64,000 bases of DNA from Roseiterribacter gracilis (GCA_018332375.1 BOPV01000001.1:2294001-2358000); one strand, 5' to 3'; numbered from the stretch's first letter, positions 8,424 to 17,557 are shown. The notes: generated from the sequence alone by a model not told the origin. Numbers and translations are program-made.

Positions 8424-8666
8424 TATATCCCCACTAGATCCACGGGAACCCGGTTGCCGCATTGACTGGGCACCGGATGAGCCAACCGAAGGTTCGGCAG
8501 AGGATGGGTCAACGCGCGCGGGCTTCGGCCGCGGTGCACGGCGCAAACCTGTGGCCGCGAGGCACCGCCATTGCGTGGCCGAGGCGGTTTTAGGCCTCCC
8601 CTAGAGTGACATCCACGCCACGATTACGGGCTCGTCACTCTGTTGCAGTGAAGACACATATCGACG

Positions 8667-8978
8667 TCAGGTCGGAAGCTGAGTCGCGGGATTCGGGGGC
8701 GAAAGGTCTTCGTAGAGCGCCTGGGCTTCGACCGCGGGACCGCGCCGTTCGCCCAAAGCCCGCACCCGGATGACCCGCACATGGCGTCCGAGCGCAAAGG
8801 TCAGGACCTGACCGGGACGGACCGAGCTGGCCGGCTTGGCGCCCGGGCGGCCATCGATCCGGACGCCCCCGGCCACGATCAATTCGGCCGCCATGGATCG
8901 GGTGCGGCAGAACCGGGCCTGCCACAGCCATTTGTCGAGCCGGATGGTCCTGCCGAATTTGCCCTGATCGTCCGTCAT
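8667..8978 (-). CDS. S4-domain RNA-binding protein (HslR-like)
   Basis: A 103-residue protein whose S4 domain begins at IRLDKWLWQARFCRTRSMAA and continues ELIVAGGVRIDGRPGAKPAS and VRPGQVLTFALG. Family members such as HslR bind structured RNA or free 50S subunits carrying nascent chains. The ATG at 8978 overlaps the stop of the upstream helicase gene (ATGA), indicating translational coupling and a shared RNA-related role. Longer frames upstream are only the helicase's other reading frame. Confidence 0.88.
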   Translation of the reverse strand: MTDDQGKFGRTIRLDKWLWQARFCRTRSMAAELIVAGGVRIDGRPGAKPASSVRPGQVLTFALGRHVRVIRVRALGERRGPAVEAQALYEDLSPPNPATQLPT

Positions 8979-11473
8979 TCGTCTCCGCGCTGTTTGTCTC
9001 GACGCAGCATCTGCAACGACGCAAACGGACCATCGACAGGCAGCGTTCCCCGCCGCGCGTTGTTGGCGCGCGGCCGCCGCATCCGCCGAAAGCGCGCGCC
9101 GTTTTCGTCGACGATCTTGCGCCAACCCAGCGCGATCACAACCGACTCTGCGTCGCTCAATGCGCAACCGAGACGTCGCGACCAAGCTGGATCAGGCGCC
9201 AATGTTCCATCCGGTTTGGTGGCGCGGATCAATGTCTGCGCAAACCGGTCGAGCACGTCGACGCGCACCGCGCGTGTACCCGCCAGCGGCCAGCCGATCG
9301 CGTCGTAGAACCCCGCCGGCACGTCGCGATCGGCGGCAATCGAAACCGGCCCCATCGGTAAGGACGGCAACACATCGCGATAGTTGGAAAAGATGCGCCA
9401 CAGCACGCGTTTCAGCGTTGCCGCCGCCGGCTTTCCAGCACTGGTCAGATAGACATGCTCGGCGCCGATCGCGACACCCAATGCGCGCAGCGCCGTGCGC
9501 GCTGTCTTGTCCATTGCGTGCAGTTGCGTTTCGACCTGCGTGCGCGGAACCAGGCCCAGCGCGCGCACCAATTCCCACGCGACGCCGCGCGCTGCACCGT
9601 CCAACTGCGCATCCGACAGTTTCGCCAGCGCGCTCAAGCGGCGCGCAACTTCGCGCGCGATCCAGCTTTCGACGCGTGCATTGACGCGTTGTGCTTCGGC
9701 AGTACCAAGCAACTCGCTCGACAGTGCGCGCACGCGCGGCTGCAACGGCGTCGTGCCTTGCGTCAATTGCGCGACCGGATGTTCGCGCCAGCGGACGGCG
9801 CCATCTTCGTCGAGCGTGAAGTTGCTGTCGTCATCGCTTTCGAGCGCCGCGATGCGCCGGCGCATTTCTTCGCGCAGCGCGCGGCGCGCGGCGCTCAGCA
9901 CGGCGCGACCGTCTTCGACCTGGGCGACGGGATCGGGGGTGAATCGCAACCCTTCCAGCTTGCCGACCGGGTGGCCTTCGACCACCACCGCACCGTCCGG
10001 CGTCACGCCTGCGAGCAAATCACCGCCGTCGCTGAGAAGCTTGGCTAACGCCGAGGAACGGCGATCGACGAAGCGTTGCGTCAGACGTTCGTGCAGCGCG
10101 TCCGACAAACGATCTTCGATACCGCGCGTCAGCTCCTGCCAATGGGCGGGATCGGGCGTCCAGTCGATGCGATGCGAGACATAGGTCCAGGTGCGCACAT
10201 GCGCGATGCGTTGCACCAGCGTATCGATGTCGCCATCAACGCGATCGAGCCGCGCAACCTGATTGGCGATCCAATCCACTGGAAGTCGTCCCGACGCCGA
10301 TGACAGATGTTTGAACATTTGCGCCAGCAGACGCGCATGCGCATCCGACATGACTTTGCGGAAGTCGGGCACCTGGCAGACTTCCCACAACAGCCGCACG
10401 CGATCGCGCGTCGTTGCAATCCGTTCGATCTCCTCGTCGCGCGACAATGCTTGCAGCGCGATCTGGTCGTCGGCTGGACGCGCGCGCATCAACGCGGCTG
10501 CGGGCGAGCGCGCGTCGAGACTTTTCAGCAGCGCCGTGGGCGACCGGAAATCGAGATCGCTGTTGCGCCAATAGAGATGTTTCAGCGTATCGAAATGATG
10601 CGTTTCGACTTTCTCGATCAGCTCGGGATCCAGCTCGCCGGCGTCGCCGGTCGTGCCGAACGTACCGTTGCTCATATGCCGGCCGGCGCGGCCCGCAATC
10701 TGGCCGATTTCTGACGGGGTCAGCCGCCGCGACTGGTTGCCGTCGAATTTGTGCAGCCGTGCAAACGCGACGTGATCGACATCCATGTTGAGACCCATGC
10801 CGATCGCATCGGTCGCAACCAGATAGTCGACCTCGCCCGATTGATACATCGCGACTTGCGCGTTGCGCGTGCGCGGGCTGAGCGCGCCAAGCACGACGGC
10901 GGTGCCGCCACGCTGGCGCCGGATGACTTCGGCGGTCTCGTACACTTCGGCGGCGCTGAAGGCGACGATCGCCGAACGCGGCGGCAAGCGCGTGACTTTC
11001 TTGTGCCCCGCGTAGCTGAGCGTCGAGAGACGCGAGCGCGTGACGAATTCCGCGCGCGGCACCAGACGCTGCAGCAACGGACGGATCGTGTCGGCGCCGA
11101 GAAACAGCGTCTCGTCGAGCCCGCGTGCGTGCAGCAACCGGTCGGTGAAAATATGGCCGCGATCGGGATCGGCGCAGAGTTGGATTTCATCGACCGCAAG
11201 ACACGCGACTTCGCGTTCGAGCGGCATCGATTCCACGGTGCAGATCCACCAGCGCGCATACGGCGGGATGATTTTTTCTTCGCCGGTGACCAGCGCCACC
11301 GCGTTGGCGCCTTTGAGCCGCACCACCCGGTCGTAATTTTCACGCGCCAGCAGACGCAGCGGAAATCCGATCATGCCGCTGGCGTGCGCCAGCATCCGCT
11401 CGATCGCGAGGTGGGTTTTGCCAGTGTTGGTGGGGCCGAGGATCGCGACGACCCGGCCCGCAGACGGTGCCAT
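8975..11473 (-). CDS. SUV3-like ATP-dependent RNA/DNA helicase
   Basis: An 832-residue superfamily 2 helicase. Walker A is GPTNTGKTHLAIERML (about 13-28), Walker B is VDEIQLCAD with the SUV3-type DEIQ in place of DEAD/H, and motif VI is SEIGQIAGRAGRH. The region after about residue 350 corresponds to the long alphaproteobacterial C-terminal extension. The family is related to mitochondrial SUV3, which unwinds RNA for degradation. The ATG at 11473 follows CTTGGGGGGA, a strong ribosome binding site; additional upstream codons in frame overlap the divergent ParA-like gene and are not used. It is coupled to the S4 gene downstream. Confidence 0.9.
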   Translation of the reverse strand: MAPSAGRVVAILGPTNTGKTHLAIERMLAHASGMIGFPLRLLARENYDRVVRLKGANAVALVTGEEKIIPPYARWWICTVESMPLEREVACLAVDEIQLCADPDRGHIFTDRLLHARGLDETLFLGADTIRPLLQRLVPRAEFVTRSRLSTLSYAGHKKVTRLPPRSAIVAFSAAEVYETAEVIRRQRGGTAVVLGALSPRTRNAQVAMYQSGEVDYLVATDAIGMGLNMDVDHVAFARLHKFDGNQSRRLTPSEIGQIAGRAGRHMSNGTFGTTGDAGELDPELIEKVETHHFDTLKHLYWRNSDLDFRSPTALLKSLDARSPAAALMRARPADDQIALQALSRDEEIERIATTRDRVRLLWEVCQVPDFRKVMSDAHARLLAQMFKHLSSASGRLPVDWIANQVARLDRVDGDIDTLVQRIAHVRTWTYVSHRIDWTPDPAHWQELTRGIEDRLSDALHERLTQRFVDRRSSALAKLLSDGGDLLAGVTPDGAVVVEGHPVGKLEGLRFTPDPVAQVEDGRAVLSAARRALREEMRRRIAALESDDDSNFTLDEDGAVRWREHPVAQLTQGTTPLQPRVRALSSELLGTAEAQRVNARVESWIAREVARRLSALAKLSDAQLDGAARGVAWELVRALGLVPRTQVETQLHAMDKTARTALRALGVAIGAEHVYLTSAGKPAAATLKRVLWRIFSNYRDVLPSLPMGPVSIAADRDVPAGFYDAIGWPLAGTRAVRVDVLDRFAQTLIRATKPDGTLAPDPAWSRRLGCALSDAESVVIALGWRKIVDENGARFRRMRRPRANNARRGTLPVDGPFASLQMLRRDKQRGDE

Positions 11474-11539
11474 TCCCCCCAAGTGAGGCCGAATCCCCGC
11501 CCGAGCAAGTGTGTGGACGAATTGGCGAATTCCCGTGGC

Positions 11540-11563
11540 GGCTACGGAATAAGTTCCGTAGCC
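11540..11563. promoter_or_regulatory. Perfect inverted repeat 8 bases before the ParA-like start
   Basis: GGCTACGGAA and TTCCGTAGCC form a perfect 10-bp inverted repeat around a TAAG loop. It sits between the divergent helicase and ParA-like genes and ends just before the GGGG ribosome binding site of the latter. It could be an operator or a leader hairpin; nothing downstream looks like a terminator tail. Confidence 0.5.
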
Positions 11564-11570
11564 TGGGGCC

Positions 11571-12197
11571 ATGAAGTCGATCCTGGTTGCCAATTCCAAG
11601 GGCGGTTGCGGGAAAACGACCATCGCAACGAGCCTGGCCGGTGCCTTCGCGGACGCCGGCAACAACGTGCTTCTCGCCGATGCCGACCGGCAGGGCTCCA
11701 GCCTTGCCTGGACCAAGTCGCGTCCGGCGCACCTCGCCCCGATTCAATCGGCCGACTGGTCGAAGCGGATCGGGACCATCCCGAAAGGGCTGCACTACCT
11801 GATCATCGACGGGCCTGCGGGCATCCGGGAGACCCAGGTCGAGGCGCTGCTGGATACGGTCGACATCATCGTGATGCCGGTCCTGCCCTCGGTCTTCGAC
11901 CAGAATGCGAGCCAGGAGTTCCTGTCCAAGCTGGACGAGCTGAAGCCGATCCGGCGCAACAAGAAGCCCATCGCCATCGTCGGCAACCGGGTCCGGGCCT
12001 ATACCCGGGCCGCCCAGCGCCTGGACGAGTTCCTGGCCGAGCTGGGCCATGACGTTCTGACCCGCCTGCGCGAGTCGAGCTTCTATCCAGAGGCGGCGGC
12101 CCGCGGCATGACGATCTTCGATATGGGCGACATGCGCAGCGAACTGGTCCGCGAGGACTGGGACCCGCTGATCAGCTTCATCGAAGACCGCAAATAA
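11571..12197 (+). CDS. Orphan ParA-family ATPase
   Basis: A 208-residue deviant Walker ATPase. The P loop is SKGGCGKTTIATSLAGAFAD (about 9-28) with the signature lysine of the ParA/MinD group; motif A' is DADRQGSS and Walker B is LIIDGPAG. It is short and lacks an N-terminal DNA-binding domain, like VirC1 and other cargo-positioning ParA-like proteins. No parB or parS-like gene is adjacent, so it is probably not the chromosome partition ATPase. It is divergent from the helicase and followed by a small membrane protein and then rpmH. Cargo unknown. Confidence 0.85.
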   Translation: MKSILVANSKGGCGKTTIATSLAGAFADAGNNVLLADADRQGSSLAWTKSRPAHLAPIQSADWSKRIGTIPKGLHYLIIDGPAGIRETQVEALLDTVDIIVMPVLPSVFDQNASQEFLSKLDELKPIRRNKKPIAIVGNRVRAYTRAAQRLDEFLAELGHDVLTRLRESSFYPEAAARGMTIFDMGDMRSELVREDWDPLISFIEDRK

Positions 12198-12263
12198 GCG
12201 GAACCCGCCCCTCCCCGCTCCGGTTCGTTGGACCAAGAGCGTAGTTCGGAGGAGGCATTTCAG

Positions 12264-12512
12264 ATGCGAAGCGGAGCTTCAGTGGCCATCGTCGCGCTGG
12301 TCGCGATCGTGTTGGTCGGGTTTTTCCTGTTGTTCTCGGGTGGGCGCACCACGGCTCCGGCCGGGGCACCCCATACCGCGACCAGCAGCCCGGCCGGTTC
12401 GACCGGATCCAGTGCGATCGAGCGCAAGACGGAGACCACCACCACGACGAGCCCAAGCGGCCCGTCCCAATCGACGACGAGCAGCACAACGACCACGACT
12501 CCGGCCAAATAA
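12264..12512 (+). CDS. Small single-pass membrane protein with Thr/Ser-rich tail
   Basis: An 82-residue protein with one transmembrane helix at about residues 6-25 (ASVAIVALVAIVLVGFFLLF) and a low-complexity Ser/Thr/Pro tail (about 28-82) including runs such as TTTTTSPSGPSQSTTSSTTTT. The ATG at 12264 follows GGAGGAGG. The tail looks disordered and probably lies outside the cytoplasm. I do not recognise a family. It lies 66 bases after the ParA-like gene and before a strong terminator, so the two may be cotranscribed. Confidence 0.7.
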   Translation: MRSGASVAIVALVAIVLVGFFLLFSGGRTTAPAGAPHTATSSPAGSTGSSAIERKTETTTTTSPSGPSQSTTSSTTTTTPAK

Positions 12513-12545
12513 CCCCCGGAATCAGGTTCGAATTGACAGGGCGGG

Positions 12546-12576
12546 GGCGCGTCTCTATAGACGCGCCTTCGTTTTT
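12546..12576 (+). terminator. Intrinsic terminator upstream of rpmH
   Basis: A perfect 9-bp stem GGCGCGTCT / AGACGCGCC with a CTAT loop is followed by TTCGTTTTTT. It ends transcription of the ParA-like/small membrane protein unit 30 bases before rpmH. Confidence 0.88.
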
Positions 12577-12605
12577 TCGACCCCGTTCCTTGAAGGATAG
12601 AAGCC

Positions 12606-12740
12606 GTGAAGCGGACCTATCAGCCCAGCAAAATCGTGCGGAAACGCCGCCATGGCTTCCGTGCGCGCATGGCGACCGCCAATGGTCGTCAGGTGCTGGC
12701 GCGCCGTCGGGCCAAGGGGCGCAAGAAGCTCTCGGCCTAA
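12606..12740 (+). CDS. rpmH: 50S ribosomal protein L34
   Basis: A 44-residue basic protein beginning [18 protein letters not shown] and ending [12 protein letters not shown], the full-length L34 pattern. It sits in the exit-tunnel region of the large subunit. The start is GTG at 12606. It leads the conserved rpmH-rnpA-yidD-yidC order. Confidence 0.97.
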   Translation: MKRTYQPSKIVRKRRHGFRARMATANGRQVLARRRAKGRKKLSA

Positions 12741-12750
12741 GTTCTTTGCC

Positions 12751-13098
12751 GTGCCCGCGGAAATCCCCGTCGGCCGGCTCACGAGGCGTCCCGAGTTCCT
12801 TGCCGTCGCGGCCACCCGCTCCAAAGGCGTGGCCCACGGCCTGATCGTACAGGCCCGCCGGCGCGAGGATGACGCGCTCCGGGTCGGTTTCACCGTCACG
12901 AAGAAGATCGGCAATGCCGTGACCCGCAACCGCGCCAAGCGCCGGTTGCGCGCCTTGGCGCGTCAGGTCCTGCCCAGCACCGCGCTCCCCGGCCACGACC
13001 TGGTCCTGATTGCCCGCGCCGATGCGCCGACTCGGGACTTCGCCGCGCTCGAGGCTGATCTACGCCACGCGCTGCAGCGGGCCGGGGCGTCACGATGA
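12751..13098 (+). CDS. rnpA: Ribonuclease P protein component
   Basis: The protein subunit of RNase P, which matures the 5' ends of tRNAs with the catalytic RNA. The 115-residue frame from a GTG at 12751 has [12 protein letters not shown] at the N-terminus and the RNR motif region [17 protein letters not shown] (about 58-74). A longer frame from 12652 would overlap rpmH and is rejected. The stop overlaps the yidD start (ATGA), so the two are translationally coupled. Confidence 0.93.
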   Translation: MPAEIPVGRLTRRPEFLAVAATRSKGVAHGLIVQARRREDDALRVGFTVTKKIGNAVTRNRAKRRLRALARQVLPSTALPGHDLVLIARADAPTRDFAALEADLRHALQRAGASR

Positions 13099-13325
13099 GC
13101 CCGTTCGCCGCAGTCCTGCGAATCCCGATCCGGGCTTACCAACTCCTGCTGTCGCCGATGCTGGGCCCGAATTGTCGGTTCGAACCGACCTGCTCGTGCT
13201 ACGCACTCGGCGCGTTGGAAGAGCACGGCGCGCTTCGCGGCAGTTGGCTGGCGCTGAAGCGTGTCAGCCGCTGCCACCCGTATGGCGGCGCCGGGTTCGA
13301 CCCGGTACCGCGCAAAACCGTCTGA
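13095..13325 (+). CDS. yidD: Membrane protein insertion efficiency factor YidD
   Basis: A 76-residue protein with the invariant core [20 protein letters not shown], the cysteine-rich [14 protein letters not shown], and [14 protein letters not shown]. YidD is a membrane-associated amphipathic protein that helps YidC-mediated insertion. The start overlaps the rnpA stop by four bases and yidC follows after 49 bases, the standard arrangement. Confidence 0.95.
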   Translation: MSPFAAVLRIPIRAYQLLLSPMLGPNCRFEPTCSCYALGALEEHGALRGSWLALKRVSRCHPYGGAGFDPVPRKTV

Positions 13326-13374
13326 ATTCCGCGCTGCGTTCTGCAGCGCCTTCTTCAAGAGATCACCTGAAGCC

Positions 13375-15108
13375 ATGTCTGCACCGCGCAACTCCGAACA
13401 GCGCAACCTGATCATCGCGGTCGTGCTGTCGCTGCTGATCTTCGCCGGGTTCCAGATTTTCTTCGAAGCCCCGAAGCAACAGCGGCAACGCGAACAGCAA
13501 GCGCAACAGCAGCTGGCCGTCGAACAGGCCGCCGGTCAGAAGCAGGTGCAAGGCGCCCAGCTGACCGACGTGAAGCCGGCACCGACGACAGCGAAGTCGC
13601 GCGACGAAGCACTGCGCGCAGCACCGCGCGTCAAAGTGCAGACGCCCGCGCTGCACGGTTCGGTGTCGCTTGTCGGCAATCGCATCGACGATCTGCGCCT
13701 TGCGAAATATCGCGAACAGGTCGATCCGAATTCACCCGACGTGACGTTGCTGTCGCCGGGCGGAACCGAGCATCCCTACTACGCTGAGTTCGGTTGGATC
13801 GGCGAAGGCAAGCTGCCCGACGTAACGACGGAATGGAAAGGCGGCGACGCCAACGGAACGCTGGAACCCGGCAAGCCGCTGGTGCTGAGCTGGGACAACG
13901 GCGAGGGCCTGGTCTTCGAACGCAAAGTCGAAGTCGATCAGGATTATCTCTTCACCGTCACGCAACGCGTCACCAACAAGACCGACAAGCCGGTGTCGTT
14001 GACGCCGTTCGCGCTGGTGTCGCGCCAGAACCCGGCATCGACGCAGGCCTACACTGTGCTGCACGAAGGTCCGCTCGGTATTCTCGACAGCAAGCTCGAG
14101 GAGAAGTCGTACGACGACATCAAGAAGAAGGGCGTCGAGCACAGCAGTACAGGCGGCTGGATCGGCTTCACCGACAAATATTGGCTGGTCGTCGCCGTGC
14201 CGCCGTCGGACGCAAAAGTCAGCGCCCGTTTCAGCTACGCCAGCGAAGCAGGGCGCGATCTGTACCAGGCCGACTATGCCGGTCAGAAAGTCACGCTGGC
14301 ACCGGGCGAAAGCGCGTCGTCGGCCGAACGTCTGTTCGCCGGCGCCAAAGAAGTGCGCACGCTGACGCGCTACGAAGACGAGCAGAAGATCGATCGTCTC
14401 AGCGACTCGGTTGATTGGGGTTGGTTCTTCTTCCTGACCAAGCCGTTCTTCTACGGCTTGGAAACGCTGTTCAAACTGGTCGGCAATTTCGGCGTCGCGA
14501 TTTTGATCTTCACGGTCATCGTGCGCTTGTTCGTCTTCCCGGTTGCCAATGCGGGCTTCCGCTCGGCCAACAAGATGAAAGACCTGCAGCCCAAGCTGAC
14601 CGCGCTGAAGGAACGCCACAAAGACGACCCGACCAAGTTCCAGCAAGAAATGATGGCGCTCTACAAGCGCGAGAAGATCAATCCGGCGTCGGGCTGTCTG
14701 CCGATCCTGATTCAGATCCCGATCTTCTTCGCGCTGTACAAGGTGCTGCTGGTCACGATCGAAATGCGGCACGCGCCGTTCTTCGGTTGGATCCACGATC
14801 TGTCGGCACCCGATCCGACGACGATCTTCAATCTGTTCGGTTTGATTCCGTGGGCGCCGCCGGCGTTCCTGCTGCTGGGCGCGTGGCCGCTGCTGATGGG
14901 CGTCACGCAGTATTTCCAGATGAAGCAGACGCCGATGCCGGATCCGACGCAGCAGCGGATCATGCAGTTCATGCCGCTGATCTTCATGTTCATGATGAAG
15001 GACTATCCGGCCGGTCTCGCGATCTACTGGACCTGGACCAACATCCTGTCGATCGCGCAGCAGAAATATCTGCGCCGCGCGACGACGCCGAAGAAGCAGC
15101 CAGCTTGA
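13375..15108 (+). CDS. yidC: Membrane protein insertase YidC
   Basis: A 577-residue inner membrane insertase/chaperone. It has an N-terminal transmembrane helix (about 11-28, LIIAVVLSLLIFAGFQIFF), a large periplasmic beta-sandwich domain (about 60-350), then the conserved five-helix core beginning near WGWFFFLTKPFFYGLETLFK with the positively charged cytoplasmic loop KMKDLQPKLTALKERHKDDP. The ATG at 13375 is the standard start (MSAPRNSEQRNLIIAV). Its stop overlaps the engB start. It works with SecYEG and, through gene order, with YidD. Confidence 0.97.
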   Translation: MSAPRNSEQRNLIIAVVLSLLIFAGFQIFFEAPKQQRQREQQAQQQLAVEQAAGQKQVQGAQLTDVKPAPTTAKSRDEALRAAPRVKVQTPALHGSVSLVGNRIDDLRLAKYREQVDPNSPDVTLLSPGGTEHPYYAEFGWIGEGKLPDVTTEWKGGDANGTLEPGKPLVLSWDNGEGLVFERKVEVDQDYLFTVTQRVTNKTDKPVSLTPFALVSRQNPASTQAYTVLHEGPLGILDSKLEEKSYDDIKKKGVEHSSTGGWIGFTDKYWLVVAVPPSDAKVSARFSYASEAGRDLYQADYAGQKVTLAPGESASSAERLFAGAKEVRTLTRYEDEQKIDRLSDSVDWGWFFFLTKPFFYGLETLFKLVGNFGVAILIFTVIVRLFVFPVANAGFRSANKMKDLQPKLTALKERHKDDPTKFQQEMMALYKREKINPASGCLPILIQIPIFFALYKVLLVTIEMRHAPFFGWIHDLSAPDPTTIFNLFGLIPWAPPAFLLLGAWPLLMGVTQYFQMKQTPMPDPTQQRIMQFMPLIFMFMMKDYPAGLAIYWTWTNILSIAQQKYLRRATTPKKQPA

Positions 15109-15752
15109 CCGACGCAACCGCAAACAACGCTGCGCGCATCGAAGCCGGCCGCTGGTTGTTTGCGCAGCGCTGCGATTTCATCGCGGGCGCTGTGTCGACC
15201 GAGGTGATGCCCGATGCGGGCCCGCCCGAGATCGCGTTCGCGGGCCGCTCGAATGTCGGCAAGTCGAGTCTGGTGAATTCGCTGACCGGCCGCACGACCT
15301 TGGCGCGTGTCAGCCACACGCCCGGCCGTACGCAGCAGGTGAACTTCTTCACGCTCGCCGACGACCGTATGCGGCTCGTCGATCTGCCCGGCTATGGCTA
15401 TGCCAAAGTCTCCAAGCAGCAGCTCGCGGGCTGGACCGGTCTGATCAAGCTGTATCTCAAAGGCCGGTCGACCTTGCGGCGCGTCTGCCTGCTGATCGAT
15501 TCGCGCCACGGCATCAAAGACGTCGACGCCGAGATCATGAAGATGCTCGACACGGCCGCGGTGCCGTACCGGATCGTGCTGACCAAAGCCGACGAGCCGA
15601 AGCCCGCCGAGCTTGCCGACATCATCGCCCAAGTCACCGAGACCGCGCGCAAACATCCGGCCGCCCTGCCCGAGCCGATCGTCACCAGCTCGCGCGACAA
15701 GCGTGGCGTCGAGGAGTTGCGCGCCGATCTGGCCGAGCTTCTCGCCAGCTAG
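15105..15752 (+). CDS. engB: Ribosome biogenesis GTPase YsxC/EngB
   Basis: A TRAFAC-class GTPase needed for 50S assembly, 215 residues. G1 is GRSNVGKSSLVNSLTG, G2 includes the threonine in TPGRTQQVNFF, G3 is DLPGYGYAKVS and G4 is TKAD. The only sensible start is a TTG at 15105 that overlaps the yidC stop (TTGA); in-frame ATGs come too late, after part of the N-terminal region. It lies between yidC and argB, the usual alphaproteobacterial order. Confidence 0.93.
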   Translation: MTDATANNAARIEAGRWLFAQRCDFIAGAVSTEVMPDAGPPEIAFAGRSNVGKSSLVNSLTGRTTLARVSHTPGRTQQVNFFTLADDRMRLVDLPGYGYAKVSKQQLAGWTGLIKLYLKGRSTLRRVCLLIDSRHGIKDVDAEIMKMLDTAAVPYRIVLTKADEPKPAELADIIAQVTETARKHPAALPEPIVTSSRDKRGVEELRADLAELLAS

Positions 15753-15808
15753 CTTTCCCGCCGTTCCGCCGCTAGGAAGCGCGGACCTTCATCGGAGCGT
15801 CTTTCGAC

Positions 15809-16720
15809 ATGACCCGCCCCGTCATCAGCCCAGAAGCGTGGTTGGAAAAAGCAGCGACCCTGACCGAGGCGCTGCCGTTCATGCGTCGCTACAACGGCTC
15901 GACCTTCGTCGTGAAGTATGGCGGGCACGCGATGGGCGATCCCAGCGCCGGCCTCGCCTTTGCGCAGGACATCGTCCTGTTGAAGCAGGTCGGCATCAAT
16001 CCGGTCGTGGTGCATGGCGGCGGGCCGCAAATCGGCCAGATGCTCGACCGGCTGCAGATCAAGTCGAGCTTCATCGACGGGCTGCGCGTCACCGATCAGG
16101 CTGCAGTCGACGTGGTCGAGATGGTGCTGGCCGGTTCGATCAACAAACAGATCGTGTCGTCGATCAACGCTGCCGGCGGTAAAGCGATCGGCATTTCGGG
16201 CAAAGACGGTGACCTGATCCAGGCGCGCAAATTGAAGCGCACTTACAAGGATCCGGATTCCAACATCGAGAAGGTGCTCGATCTTGGCTTCGTCGGCGAA
16301 CCGCACACGATCAACGCCGAGATTCTTGAGACGTTCGAAGACTCAGATCTGATTCCGGTGATCGCGCCGATCGGCGTTGGCCCCAATGGCGAGACGTTCA
16401 ACATCAACGCCGACACGACCGCAGGCGCGATCGCGGCCGCGATGGGCGCAACGCGCCTGTTCATGCTGACGGACGTCGCCGGCCTGCTCGACAAAGACAA
16501 GAACCTGGTCGAACACGCGACGGCCGACAAAGCGCGCGCGATGATCGCCGACGGCACGATTTCGGGCGGCATGATTCCCAAGATCGAAACCTGCCTCAAC
16601 GCGGTCGATCACGGCGTCGACGCGGCCGTCATTCTCGACGGCCGCATCCCGCACGTTCTGCTGTTGGAAATCTTCACCCAGCATGGCGCCGGCACCTTGA
16701 TCGGGCGCGGCTTCGGCTGA
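15809..16720 (+). CDS. argB: Acetylglutamate kinase
   Basis: Phosphorylates N-acetylglutamate with ATP, step two of arginine synthesis in the cytoplasm. The 303-residue protein carries the phosphate-binding VKYGGHAMG (about 33-41), [13 protein letters not shown] (about 68-80) and a C-terminal nucleotide-binding segment with [20 protein letters not shown]. The full-length N-terminal helix ([16 protein letters not shown]) is of the arginine-sensitive hexameric type, so feedback inhibition by arginine is expected from the family. It converges on a MerR gene with a 4-base gap. Confidence 0.96.
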   Translation: MTRPVISPEAWLEKAATLTEALPFMRRYNGSTFVVKYGGHAMGDPSAGLAFAQDIVLLKQVGINPVVVHGGGPQIGQMLDRLQIKSSFIDGLRVTDQAAVDVVEMVLAGSINKQIVSSINAAGGKAIGISGKDGDLIQARKLKRTYKDPDSNIEKVLDLGFVGEPHTINAEILETFEDSDLIPVIAPIGVGPNGETFNINADTTAGAIAAAMGATRLFMLTDVAGLLDKDKNLVEHATADKARAMIADGTISGGMIPKIETCLNAVDHGVDAAVILDGRIPHVLLLEIFTQHGAGTLIGRGFG

Positions 16721-16724
16721 CGCT

Positions 16725-17513
16725 TTAGGCGAGCTCGCGTTCGGCGAAGCTCTTCATTGCAGCGGCAAGCCAATCGGCTAGGCCCGGAGTGAACCCGTCA
16801 TAGTGCGCACGAAACTGTTCGTGCTCGACATAGAGCTTGGCGAGTTCGCTGTAACTTATGCGCGTCGGCATGCGCGGCGCCCAGGACTGCGCCACCCAGT
16901 CATGGTGCCGTCGCACGGCCGCAAGAACACGCGGTTCGTCCGGCATTGCACCTTCGCGCGCGAGCACAGCAAGATCGCGCGTCAGCGCATCGCCTTCGTT
17001 CTTGATCGCCAATTGCTCGTCGCGCGACCAGCTTTGCCGTTTGGCGCGTGACTCTTCGATATGCGGCCGAATCTGTTCGCCGAACCGGTCGACCAGATCT
17101 TGTTCGAGCCGCGCCTGCGTTGCCGGGTCAAATCCATCAAAAAATCCACGTTCATCCATCACCGTTTCTCCTCGTAGGTCGGCGATGGTCGAATCGATCG
17201 TCCGCAGCAACGTCGCGAGCCGCGCGCCGCGTTGTTCAACTGCAAGACGGTGCGCCTGCAGCGCCGCGACCCGATCGGTCGACGACGCGTCCAGCAACCG
17301 CGCAATCTCGGTAAGTTTTACGTCGAGCTCGCGATACAGCAGAATCTGCTGCAGTCGCAGCAGTTCATCGCGGCCGTAATATCGGTAGCCATTGGCCCCA
17401 ATCTCGGCCGGCCGTAACAGGCCGATCTCGTCGTAAAAATGCAGCGTCCGGATCGAGACTCCCGACCAGGATGCCACCTGCTTGACCGTGTATGTACGCG
17501 CGTTTCGTTCCAT
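16725..17513 (-). CDS. MerR family regulator with TipAS ligand-binding domain
   Basis: A 262-residue regulator. The N-terminal MerR winged helix (about 7-75) contains VKQVASWSGVSIRTLHFYDE and NGYRYYGRDELLRLQQILL; a coiled-coil linker (about 80-118) joins a C-terminal TipAS domain (about 120-260; DERGFFDGFDP, WAPRMPTRISYSELAKLYVE). TipAL-type proteins bind thiopeptide or other drugs and activate their own promoters by realigning a long -35/-10 spacer. It stands alone between argB and rmuC, so it probably controls its own gene; ligand unknown. Confidence 0.9.
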   Translation of the reverse strand: MERNARTYTVKQVASWSGVSIRTLHFYDEIGLLRPAEIGANGYRYYGRDELLRLQQILLYRELDVKLTEIARLLDASSTDRVAALQAHRLAVEQRGARLATLLRTIDSTIADLRGETVMDERGFFDGFDPATQARLEQDLVDRFGEQIRPHIEESRAKRQSWSRDEQLAIKNEGDALTRDLAVLAREGAMPDEPRVLAAVRRHHDWVAQSWAPRMPTRISYSELAKLYVEHEQFRAHYDGFTPGLADWLAAAMKSFAERELA

Positions 17514-17557
17514 CGCGCTGATCGTCCTACGGCCTCACGCAACGTGAGGGTCAAGCC

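Noticed and set aside
5346..8465. A 1039-codon open frame antisense to the TonB receptor gene
   Set aside because: It is composed of Arg/Val-rich low-information sequence, has no domain or ribosome binding site, and mirrors the receptor codon by codon. Such frames arise when a high-GC gene avoids certain codons.
8581..8640. Terminator hairpins between the S4 gene and the TonB receptor gene
   Set aside because: GAGTGAC/GTCACTC at 8604 and 8634 has a long loop and no T run, and the smaller GAGGC/GCCTC stem is weak. The rest of the 8424-8666 interval shows nothing I can name beyond the receptor's promoter region.
11474..11716. Extended N-terminus of the SUV3-like helicase
   Set aside because: The extra 81 codons overlap the divergent ParA-like gene and its inverted repeat, have no family similarity, and a strong ribosome binding site precedes the ATG at 11473.
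12546..12760. Replication origin beside rpmH
   Set aside because: Only the rpmH-rnpA order is suggestive. No DnaA-box cluster, AT-rich region or dnaA/dnaN gene is present, and in Alphaproteobacteria rpmH is often far from the origin.
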